From assembly GCA_002441265.1 (NCBI GenBank), contig DJVQ01000008.1:41322-83830 (forward strand): a stretch of DNA of 42,509 nucleotides, written 5' to 3'. This DNA is from Syntrophaceae bacterium UBA6252 (lineage in GTDB: Bacteria; Desulfobacterota; Syntrophia; Syntrophales; UBA6807). The position numbers and the translations under genes are program-made. Below are positions 23,796-30,569 of this stretch, piece after piece (positions within the stretch are counted from its first letter, which is position 1; each line of letters opens with the position of its first letter). The notes under the pieces were generated by a model. It did no database searches, had not been told where the DNA came from, and saw only the letters and a program-made list of their open reading frames with translations.

Positions 23796-25154
23796 TTGAA
23801 AAGGATTCTCATAGCCGACGGCGACGGGCGGGAGCGTTCGTCCCTGGCCGCCCTTCTCCGGAACGAAGGGTACGAAATCGATGAAGCGGCGACGGAGATC
23901 GAGGCGATGCGCCTCATGGGCGAACACGTCCATGACCTCGTCCTCACGGATCTGTGCGCCCCGGACTGCGCCTGCATGGGACTGCTGCACTGGATCCGGG
24001 AGCATTACCCCCGCGTCGACGTCGTCATCGTGACCGCCTACGGTTCCATCGACTGCGTCGTGCGGACCATCAAGGCGGGCGTCCTCAATTACCTGATGAA
24101 ACCGGTGGACGGCGACCGGCTCCTCCAACTGGTCCGGGAAGCCGTGCTCCGGCGGGAACACGATCTGAAGTCGCTCCGCCGGGTGAACGAGCCTTACTGC
24201 TATCTCGTCGACCGGGTGGTGGGCGTTTCCAGGAGCATGGAAAAGGTGCTCGAAACGGCCCTCCGGGTCACCGACGTGGAAGCCGGCATCCTCATCCACG
24301 GCGAGAGCGGCACGGGAAAGGAACTCATCGCCCGGATCATCCACAACCGCAGCGCCTCGCGGCGGAAGCGGGAGTTCGTCGCAGTCAACTGCGCCGCCAT
24401 CCCCAACGACATCCTGGAAAGCGAGCTTTTCGGCTACGCCCGGGGGGCCTTCACGGGGGCGACCCGGAACAGGATGGGGCTCTTCGAGGTGGCCGACGGG
24501 GGAACCCTGTTCATGGACGAGATCGGCGACACCACTCCCCAGTTCCAGTCCAAGCTCCTCCGGGTCATCCAGGAAAAGGAGATCCGCCGGCTCGGCGACA
24601 ACGAACGGCGGTCCGTCGACGTCCACATCGTGGCGGCCACGAACCGGGATCTCCGCCGGATGATCGGCGAGGGGACCTTCCGGGAGGACCTCTACTACCG
24701 GCTGAGCGTCATCGACATCGTGATCCCCCCCCTTCGGGAACGCAGGGAGGACATCGAGCCGCTGGTCGCCTACATCCTTCAGGACATCAACGGGCGCCTG
24801 GGCAGGGAAGGCAAAACCGTCTCCGATGAAGCCATGGTCGTTCTCGCGACCTACCCCTGGCCCGGAAACGTCCGGGAGCTCCGGAACAGCCTCGAGCGCG
24901 CCGCGGTGCTGTCCGCCCATCCCGTCCTCCTGCCGGAGGACTTTCCCCTGGCCTTCGAGCATTACCTCAGGCATTCCGGGGACGACGGGGAGGACATCGT
25001 TCCCCTGCGGGAAATGGAACGGCGCTATCTCCTCAAGGCGATGCACCGCTACAACTACAACCAGAAACTCGTGGCCCGGAAACTCGGCATCGGCTACACC
25101 ACCCTGTGGCGGAAACTCAAGACGTACGAAAAGGACTACAACTCGTTCCCCTGA
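23796..25154 (+). CDS. NtrC-type sigma-54-dependent response regulator
   Basis: A 452-residue activator: receiver (1-120; Asp52, Thr80, Lys102), AAA+ domain (about 140-375; Walker A GESGTGKE, the sigma-54-contacting GAFTGA loop, Walker B LFMDEIGD, R-finger region REDLYYRLSVIDI) and a Fis-type helix-turn-helix (NQKLVARKLGIGYTTLWRKLK). The residues after the phospho-Asp are odd: DLCAPDCACMG replaces the usual D-x-x-M-P-x-x-x-G pattern and brings in three Cys. The start is TTG 23796 with a weak ribosome site. No kinase gene is adjacent. A near-consensus -24/-12 promoter follows 190 nt downstream, before nuoA, so the complex I operon is the prime target. Confidence 0.93.
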   Translation: MKRILIADGDGRERSSLAALLRNEGYEIDEAATEIEAMRLMGEHVHDLVLTDLCAPDCACMGLLHWIREHYPRVDVVIVTAYGSIDCVVRTIKAGVLNYLMKPVDGDRLLQLVREAVLRREHDLKSLRRVNEPYCYLVDRVVGVSRSMEKVLETALRVTDVEAGILIHGESGTGKELIARIIHNRSASRRKREFVAVNCAAIPNDILESELFGYARGAFTGATRNRMGLFEVADGGTLFMDEIGDTTPQFQSKLLRVIQEKEIRRLGDNERRSVDVHIVAATNRDLRRMIGEGTFREDLYYRLSVIDIVIPPLRERREDIEPLVAYILQDINGRLGREGKTVSDEAMVVLATYPWPGNVRELRNSLERAAVLSAHPVLLPEDFPLAFEHYLRHSGDDGEDIVPLREMERRYLLKAMHRYNYNQKLVARKLGIGYTTLWRKLKTYEKDYNSFP

Positions 25155-25219
25155 AACGTGTTCGATAGGCGCACGCACCTTTCATTCTGAAAACCTTCCC
25201 CGGCCTTTTTCCCTTCCCT

Positions 25220-25239
25220 TCCGGCCCGCCGCGGCCGGA
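25220..25239. promoter_or_regulatory. Palindrome, candidate activator binding site (or hairpin)
   Basis: TCCGGCC and GGCCGGA are perfect inverted arms around CGCCGC. The centre is about 140 nt upstream of the start predicted from the -24/-12 promoter, a normal distance for an NtrC-type enhancer. It could instead be a transcript-end hairpin of the activator gene, but no T-run follows it. Confidence 0.4.
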
Positions 25240-25344
25240 GCGAAACGACGGCCGGCCCCCTTCCGGATTCTGTATCTTCTCCAGGATTACAATAAGTTAT
25301 AATCACATCCCCTTGGGGCCGTCCCGGTTCGTGCGGCCGGGGGC

Positions 25345-25359
25345 GGCACGGCCGTTGCA
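25345..25359 (+). promoter_or_regulatory. Sigma-54 (-24/-12) promoter of the nuo operon
   Basis: CGGCACGGCCGTTGCA fits the consensus TGGCACG-N4-TTGCA at every fixed position except the first T. The invariant GG (25345-25346) and GC (25357-25358) are 10 nt apart, as required. Transcription should begin near 25370, about 30 nt before the nuoA ATG. The gene just upstream encodes a sigma-54 activator. Confidence 0.65.
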
Positions 25360-25400
25360 ACCTCTCCCTCCATCACACGGAACGGAGAGTGCCCCATCCC

Positions 25401-25754
25401 ATGTCCTCATCCTTGTCCCTTTTCATTTTTCTTCTTCTGGCCGCTGGCTCGGCCGCGGCGATCCTCCTCGTCTCCCGCCGGGTCGGCCGCAGGCCGCTCA
25501 CCGCAGGAAAGGACGTGCCCTACGAGTGCGGCATGCTTCCGCTGGAGAAGCCTGATCCGCGTTTTTTCGTCCGTTTCTACAAGGTGGCCCTTCTTTTCGT
25601 CGTCTTCGACGTGGAAATCGTCTTTCTCTACCTGTGGGCCGTCGTCGTCCGGGACCTGGGCTGGTTCGGGATCGTCGAGATGTTCGTCTTCATCGCCGTC
25701 CTTCTGGCGGCGCTCCTGTACGTCTGGCGGAAGGGAGACCTGGAATGGGAATAG
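25401..25754 (+). CDS. nuoA: NADH-quinone oxidoreductase subunit A
   Basis: A 117-residue membrane protein with three transmembrane helices and the conserved first loop KDVPYECGMLPLEKPDPRFFVRFYKVALLFVVFDVEIVFLYLWA. It helps anchor the peripheral arm near the quinone site. ATG 25401 is preferred; GTG 25389 lies only one base after GGAGA and is too close to its ribosome site. The gene is the first in the complex I operon and overlaps nuoB by 10 nt. Confidence 0.95.
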   Translation: MSSSLSLFIFLLLAAGSAAAILLVSRRVGRRPLTAGKDVPYECGMLPLEKPDPRFFVRFYKVALLFVVFDVEIVFLYLWAVVVRDLGWFGIVEMFVFIAVLLAALLYVWRKGDLEWE

Positions 25755-26224
25755 AATGCGTCCCCGGAGGCGCGCTCTTCAGGGGGAACCTGGACCGGAT
25801 CGTCGCCTGGGGGAGAAAGAACTCCCTGTGGCCCCTGACCTTCGGGCTTGCCTGCTGCGCCATCGAGATGATCGCGACGGCCGCCGCCCGCTACGACATC
25901 TCCCGGTTCGGCATGGAGGTCTTCCGGGCCTCGCCCCGCCAGGCCGACGTGATGATCGTCGCCGGGACGGTGACGAACAAGATGGCCCCCGCCGTGAAGC
26001 GGCTTTACGAACAGATGGCCGAGCCCAAATGGGTGGTCGCCATGGGGGCCTGCGCGTGCTCGGGGGGGCTTTTCCCCACCTACGCCGTCGTCCAGGGGGT
26101 CGATTCGATCCTGCCCGTGGACATCTACATCCCCGGGTGCCCCGTGAGGCCCGAGGCGCTCCTGGACGGGCTCATCCGCCTTCAGGAAAAGATCGCCCGG
26201 GAGGCGGGAGGGGGTGCGCCATGA
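25745..26224 (+). CDS. nuoB: NADH-quinone oxidoreductase subunit B
   Basis: A 159-residue protein that holds cluster N2, the electron donor to quinone. The ligands are Cys37, Cys38, Cys103 and Cys132; the intervals 66 and 94 equal those of Cys63/Cys129 and Cys64/Cys158 in E. coli NuoB. Length is that of the core without the N-terminal extension. ATG 25745 has GGAG 7 nt upstream. Its stop overlaps the nuoC start (ATGA). Confidence 0.96.
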   Translation: MGIECVPGGALFRGNLDRIVAWGRKNSLWPLTFGLACCAIEMIATAAARYDISRFGMEVFRASPRQADVMIVAGTVTNKMAPAVKRLYEQMAEPKWVVAMGACACSGGLFPTYAVVQGVDSILPVDIYIPGCPVRPEALLDGLIRLQEKIAREAGGGAP

Positions 26225-26676
26225 ACCTCGACGCCCTCCAGCGGCGCTTCGCCGGGTCGATCCGGGAGCCCGAGGTGTTCCGCGGCGAGACCACCCTCAC
26301 GGCGGACCGGGAGGCCCTGCTTCCCCTGGGAAGGTTTCTCCGGGACGAACCCGGCCTCGCCTTCCGCTTCCTCTCCGATCTGTGCGGCCTCGATCTCCAC
26401 CCCGCCGCCCCGAGGTTCCGGGTGGTCTACCACCTCTTCTCCCCCGCCACGGGAACCCGGCTGCGCCTCAAGGTCCCCCTCGGGGAGCAGGACCCCGTCG
26501 TGGATTCGGTCACGGGGATCTGGGAAACGGCGGACTGGCACGAGCGGGAATGCTACGACCTCTTCGGAATCCGGTTCCGCGGCCACCCGGACCTGCGGCG
26601 CATCCTTCTTCCCGATCATTTCGAGGGGCACCCCCTGCGGAAGGACTTCCCCCTCGAGGGGGTGAAGACGCCATGA
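26221..26676 (+). CDS. nuoC: NADH-quinone oxidoreductase subunit C
   Basis: A 151-residue 30-kDa-subunit homologue. Its signature is the C-terminal stretch WHERECYDLFGIRFRGHPDLRRILLPDHFEGHPLRKDFPL. It forms part of the connecting module between NADH and membrane domains. It is a separate gene, not the NuoCD fusion of E. coli. ATGA overlaps occur at both ends. Confidence 0.95.
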   Translation: MNLDALQRRFAGSIREPEVFRGETTLTADREALLPLGRFLRDEPGLAFRFLSDLCGLDLHPAAPRFRVVYHLFSPATGTRLRLKVPLGEQDPVVDSVTGIWETADWHERECYDLFGIRFRGHPDLRRILLPDHFEGHPLRKDFPLEGVKTP

Positions 26677-27842
26677 GCGAAACGACCCTCACCCTCAACC
26701 TGGGCCCCCAGCACCCGAGCACCCACGGCGTTCTCAGGGTGGTCCTCGAGCTGGACGGCGAGACCGTCGTTGACGCCCGGCCCGACATCGGCTACCTGCA
26801 CCGGGGCATGGAAAAGCTCGCCGAGCACCGTACCTGGCAGCAGTTCGTCGTCCTGTCGGACCGCCTCGACTACCTCGCCGCCCTGAGCAACAACCTGGCC
26901 TACGTGCTGGCGGTGGAAAAGCTCATGGAGATCGAAGTCCCCCGGCGGGCGCAGTACGTCCGGGCGGCCCTGGCGGAACTCCAGCGGATCGCGAGCCACC
27001 TGTTCTGGCTCGGCACCCACGCCCACGACCTGGGGGCCATGACGCCCCTGTTCTACGCCCTGCGGGAACGGGAGGCCCTCATGGACCTCTTCGAGTCCCT
27101 TGCGGGCTCCCGCCTCATGCCGAGCTTCCTCCGGATCGGCGGTCTCGCCTCCGACATCGATGCGGGCTTCGTGAAAGCCGTCCTCGATTTCACCGGGTCC
27201 TTCCCCCGCCGGGTGGACGAGTACGAAACGCTCCTCACGGAAAACCCCATCTGGAAGCTGCGGACGAAAGGGGTCGGCCTCCTCGACGGCGACGGGTGCC
27301 TCCGCCTGGGCATCACCGGACCCATGCTCCGCGGCGCCGGCGTGGGCTGGGACATCCGAAAAACCCACCCCTACAGCGGGTACGGCGAATTTCATTTTGA
27401 AACACCCCTGGGGACCGCGGGGGACGTCTACGACCGGTACCTGGTCCGGGTCCGGGAGATGCGGGAGAGCGCCCGCATCGCCCGGCAGGCCGTCGAAGGT
27501 CTGCCGGAAGGGGACTGGATCGCGCCGGGGTCGGCGGCGGCCTTCCCGCCCCGCGGGGAACCGGGGCGCAACACCGCCGCCATGATCCGGCACTTCGGGA
27601 TCGTGACGGAGGGGATCCGCCCGCCCGCCGGAGAGGTGTATCACGCCGTCGAATCGCCCCGGGGCGAACTGGGCTTCTACCTCGTCAGCGACGGGGGCCC
27701 CGCGCCGCTGCGCCTCAAGGTCCGTCCGCCCTCCTTCGTGAACCTCCAGGGCCTCGTGAAAATGATCCGGGGGCGGCTTCTGGCGGACGTCATGGCCGTC
27801 ATCGGGGCCCTGGACATCGTCCTCGCCGAGGTGGACCGGTAG
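26673..27842 (+). CDS. nuoD: NADH-quinone oxidoreductase subunit D
   Basis: A 389-residue 49-kDa-subunit homologue related to NiFe-hydrogenase large subunits. The quinone-site residues His18 (GPQHPSTHG) and Tyr67 (DRLDY) are 49 apart, as His38 and Tyr87 are in Thermus Nqo4. The hydrogenase-type terminal cysteines are absent, as expected. The C-terminal region RPPSFVNLQGL...DVMAVIGALDIVLAEVDR is typical. A 46-nt gap to nuoE follows. Confidence 0.96.
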   Translation: MSETTLTLNLGPQHPSTHGVLRVVLELDGETVVDARPDIGYLHRGMEKLAEHRTWQQFVVLSDRLDYLAALSNNLAYVLAVEKLMEIEVPRRAQYVRAALAELQRIASHLFWLGTHAHDLGAMTPLFYALREREALMDLFESLAGSRLMPSFLRIGGLASDIDAGFVKAVLDFTGSFPRRVDEYETLLTENPIWKLRTKGVGLLDGDGCLRLGITGPMLRGAGVGWDIRKTHPYSGYGEFHFETPLGTAGDVYDRYLVRVREMRESARIARQAVEGLPEGDWIAPGSAAAFPPRGEPGRNTAAMIRHFGIVTEGIRPPAGEVYHAVESPRGELGFYLVSDGGPAPLRLKVRPPSFVNLQGLVKMIRGRLLADVMAVIGALDIVLAEVDR

Positions 27843-27888
27843 GCGGGGAAAACGGAAAAAAGAACCGAAACGGGAGACGAAACCGCAC

Positions 27889-28383
27889 ATGAGACAGGAA
27901 CTGGTGAATCAGTTTTCGGAGGAACGGATGGCCCGGGTGGACGCCGTCATCGAGGAATACGGGAAGGTCCCCGGCGCCCTTCTCATCGTCCTGGAGAAGA
28001 TCCAGGACGTGACCCGCCACCTCCCCCTCGATCTTCAGCGCTACATCGCCGCGAAGATGGAGATCCCGCCGAGCAGGGTCTTCGGGGTGGCCACGTTCTA
28101 TTCCTACTTCAGCATCGCCCCCCGGGGCCGGCAGGTCGTCAAGGTCTGCAGCGGGACGGCCTGCTACGTGAAGCGGTCCGCCGAGATCCTGGACCGTCTC
28201 CGGCGAAGGATCGGCGTGGAGGAGGGCGAGGTCTCCCCTGACGGCGCGTTCTCCATCGAGGAGGTCCGCTGCCTGGGGGCCTGCGGTCTCGCGCCGGTCG
28301 TCGTCATCGGCGACCGGACCTTCGGGCTCATCGACCCCGAAAACGCGGAGGAAATCATCGAAAAGGCGGAGGAACGGCCATGA
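27889..28383 (+). CDS. nuoE: NADH-quinone oxidoreductase subunit E ([2Fe-2S], thioredoxin-like)
   Basis: A 164-residue 24-kDa-subunit homologue. An N-terminal helical bundle is followed by a thioredoxin-like [2Fe-2S] domain with ligands Cys87, Cys92 (CSGTAC), Cys128 and Cys132 (CLGAC). FGVATFYSYF is the family signature. The same protein type serves as HydC/HndA in bifurcating hydrogenases. It overlaps the HndB-like gene by ATGA, starting an NADH module unlike that of E. coli. Confidence 0.95.
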   Translation: MRQELVNQFSEERMARVDAVIEEYGKVPGALLIVLEKIQDVTRHLPLDLQRYIAAKMEIPPSRVFGVATFYSYFSIAPRGRQVVKVCSGTACYVKRSAEILDRLRRRIGVEEGEVSPDGAFSIEEVRCLGACGLAPVVVIGDRTFGLIDPENAEEIIEKAEERP

Positions 28384-28772
28384 CGTTCGAGGAATTGAAA
28401 GGGATCCGTGACCGGTACATCGACAACCGGAAAAAGGAACTGGCGTCGGGTGTCGTCGTGGTGGACGTCCACATGGGGACCTGCGGCATCGCCGCGGGCG
28501 CCCGGGAGGTCTTCCAGGCGCTGGAGCAGGAGAAGGAGCGGCTGAACCTGAAAAACGTCCGGTTCCGCATCACCGGCTGCGCCGGTCTGTGCAGCATGGA
28601 ACCCATGATCACCGTCCACCGGCCCGGCGAGGCGCCCGTGAAATACGGCGATCTCGACCCGGTGAAGGCCCGGCAGATCGTTTTCAGCCACATCCTGGCC
28701 GGACACCCCAAGACGGAATACGCCATCGGACAGGGGCTTGAAAAATCGCAGGAACGGGTGGGGGTGGAATGA
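28380..28772 (+). CDS. HndB-like [2Fe-2S] ferredoxin-domain protein
   Basis: A 130-residue thioredoxin-like ferredoxin. Cysteines are in HMGTCGIAAGA (Cys35) and TGCAGLCSMEP (Cys67, Cys71); a fourth canonical ligand is not seen, which fits the HndB-type pattern. HndB is the small subunit of NADP-reducing or electron-bifurcating [FeFe]-hydrogenases. It is not a standard complex I subunit. Here it lies between nuoE and nuoF with overlapping stop/start codons on both sides, so it must be made in step with them. It may be an extra electron-entry subunit of this complex I. Confidence 0.9.
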   Translation: MTFEELKGIRDRYIDNRKKELASGVVVVDVHMGTCGIAAGAREVFQALEQEKERLNLKNVRFRITGCAGLCSMEPMITVHRPGEAPVKYGDLDPVKARQIVFSHILAGHPKTEYAIGQGLEKSQERVGVE

Positions 28773-30556
28773 TCCCGTCGGTGAACCGGATCGCCTTCTG
28801 CACGAGCCGGACCTGCAAGTTCCGCAGGGACGTCGACGTGCGGGCCCTTCTTGCGGGAGCCCTCGAGACGCTGGGCGTCCGCGACCGGATCGATCTCGTG
28901 GAGACGGAATGCCTCATTTCCTGCTACCAGGGGCCCTCGATCATGTTCCTCCCCGGCGGGCAGGTCCACCAGGTCCTCTCGGAGGAGGGATTGGCCGACA
29001 CCCTGAAGTCGTTCCTCGCCTCCGGGGGGCACCCCCTGGCCCCGCCCCCGGCGGAATCCCGAAGGGACCGGGAGATCCCCGGGATCGAGAACGTGGATTT
29101 CTTCGCGAAGCAGAAGCTCGTCGTCCTCAGGAACCGGGGGCACATCGACGGGGAAAGCATCGAGGAGTACATCGTCCATGACGGGTACCTCGCCCTGTAC
29201 AAGGCCCTCACGGCCATGACGCCGGAGGAGGTCATCGCCGAGATGAAGCGTTCGGGGCTTCGGGGCCGGGGCGGGGCGGGATTCCCCACGGGACGGAAGT
29301 GGGAGGAGACCCGGAAATACAACCGGTTCCCCAAGTACGTCATCTGCAACGGCGACGAGGGGGACCCCGGGGCCTTCATGGACCGGAGCATCATGGAATC
29401 GGACCCCCACGCAGTCCTCGAGGGGATGATCCTCTGCGGCTACGCCGTCGGGGCCTCCCGGGGCTGCATCTACGTCCGGGCCGAGTACCCGCTGGCCCTC
29501 CGCATGCTCGGCACCGCCATCGCCACGGCCCGGGAAAAGGGTTTCCTGGGACGGAACGTCCTGGGGACCGGCTTCGATTTCGACGTCGACATCTACCCCG
29601 GGGCGGGCGCCTTCGTCTGCGGCGAGTCCACCGCCCTCATGTTCTCCATCGAGGGGAAGCGCGGCATGCCCCGGATCAAGCCCCCCCGGTCCACCGAGTC
29701 GGGTCTCTGGGGACAGCCGACCTGCCTGAACAACGTGGAAACCTTCGCCAACGTCCCCCGGATCATTCTCGAGGGCGGGGAGTGGTTCCGGTCCATCGGC
29801 ACGGAGGACAGCTCGGGGACGAAAGTCTTTTCGCTCACCGGCGCCGTGAAGAACGTGGGGCTCGTGGAGGTCCCCATGGGCACCGACCTGCGGACGATCA
29901 TCTTCGACATCGGCGGGGGAATCCGGGGAAACGCCCGTTTCAAGGCGGTCCAGCTCGGCGGCCCTTCCGGCGGCTGCCTCACGGAGAAGCACCTCCACCT
30001 CCCGGTGACCTTCGACTCCCTCCAGGACGCGGGGGCCATGATGGGCTCCGGCGGCATCGTCGTCATGGACGACACGAACTGCATGGTGGACGTGGCCCGG
30101 TTCTTCACCCAGTTCTGCGTCGACGAGTCCTGCGGCAAGTGCGTCCCCTGCCGGACGGGCCTGAACGTCATGCTGGACCTCCTGGAAAAGATCATCGAAG
30201 GGCGGGGGGAGCCCTCCGACCTGGAGGACCTGGAAAAAATGGCGGAGCACGTCGCCGACACCTCCCACTGCGGGCTGGGCCAGGCGGCGCCCAACCCGGT
30301 CCTGAGCACCCTTAGGCACTTCCGCGACGAATACGAGGCCCACATCCGGGAAAAACGATGCCCGGCCCTGGTCTGCACGGACCTTCTCAGGTTCGAGGTC
30401 GACGGCGACGCCTGCCGGCGGTGCGGCCTTTGCGCCCGGGTGTGTCCCGCCGATGCCGTGGCCTGGATCAAGGGCGAAATCGCCGTCATCGACCGGGATC
30501 GCTGCATCCGCTGCAAATCCTGCATCCGGGCCTGCCGGTTCCGGGCGATCCGATGA
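28769..30556 (+). CDS. nuoF: NuoF of HydB/HndC type: NADH- and FMN-binding subunit with extra Fe-S domains
   Basis: A 595-residue protein, longer than E. coli NuoF (about 445). Order: N-terminal thioredoxin-like [2Fe-2S] domain (Cys11, Cys16, Cys48, Cys52); NADH/FMN domain (GLRGRGGAGFPTGRKW at 164-179, NGDEGDPGAFMDR near 194-206); N3 cluster ligands Cys455, Cys458, Cys461 and Cys501; and a C-terminal 2[4Fe-4S] ferredoxin domain (Cys549/552/555/559 and 579/582/585/589). This is the architecture of HydB in electron-bifurcating hydrogenase. It oxidises NADH in complex I; the added clusters could let ferredoxin exchange electrons here. Confidence 0.95.
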   Translation: MIPSVNRIAFCTSRTCKFRRDVDVRALLAGALETLGVRDRIDLVETECLISCYQGPSIMFLPGGQVHQVLSEEGLADTLKSFLASGGHPLAPPPAESRRDREIPGIENVDFFAKQKLVVLRNRGHIDGESIEEYIVHDGYLALYKALTAMTPEEVIAEMKRSGLRGRGGAGFPTGRKWEETRKYNRFPKYVICNGDEGDPGAFMDRSIMESDPHAVLEGMILCGYAVGASRGCIYVRAEYPLALRMLGTAIATAREKGFLGRNVLGTGFDFDVDIYPGAGAFVCGESTALMFSIEGKRGMPRIKPPRSTESGLWGQPTCLNNVETFANVPRIILEGGEWFRSIGTEDSSGTKVFSLTGAVKNVGLVEVPMGTDLRTIIFDIGGGIRGNARFKAVQLGGPSGGCLTEKHLHLPVTFDSLQDAGAMMGSGGIVVMDDTNCMVDVARFFTQFCVDESCGKCVPCRTGLNVMLDLLEKIIEGRGEPSDLEDLEKMAEHVADTSHCGLGQAAPNPVLSTLRHFRDEYEAHIREKRCPALVCTDLLRFEVDGDACRRCGLCARVCPADAVAWIKGEIAVIDRDRCIRCKSCIRACRFRAIR

Positions 30557-30569
30557 AAGGAACGGGGAC

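Noticed and set aside
25298..25303. Perfect TATAAT upstream of nuoA as a sigma-70 promoter
   Set aside because: No -35 hexamer lies at 16-18 nt; the -24/-12 element closer to nuoA is a far better match. A minor sigma-70 promoter cannot be excluded.
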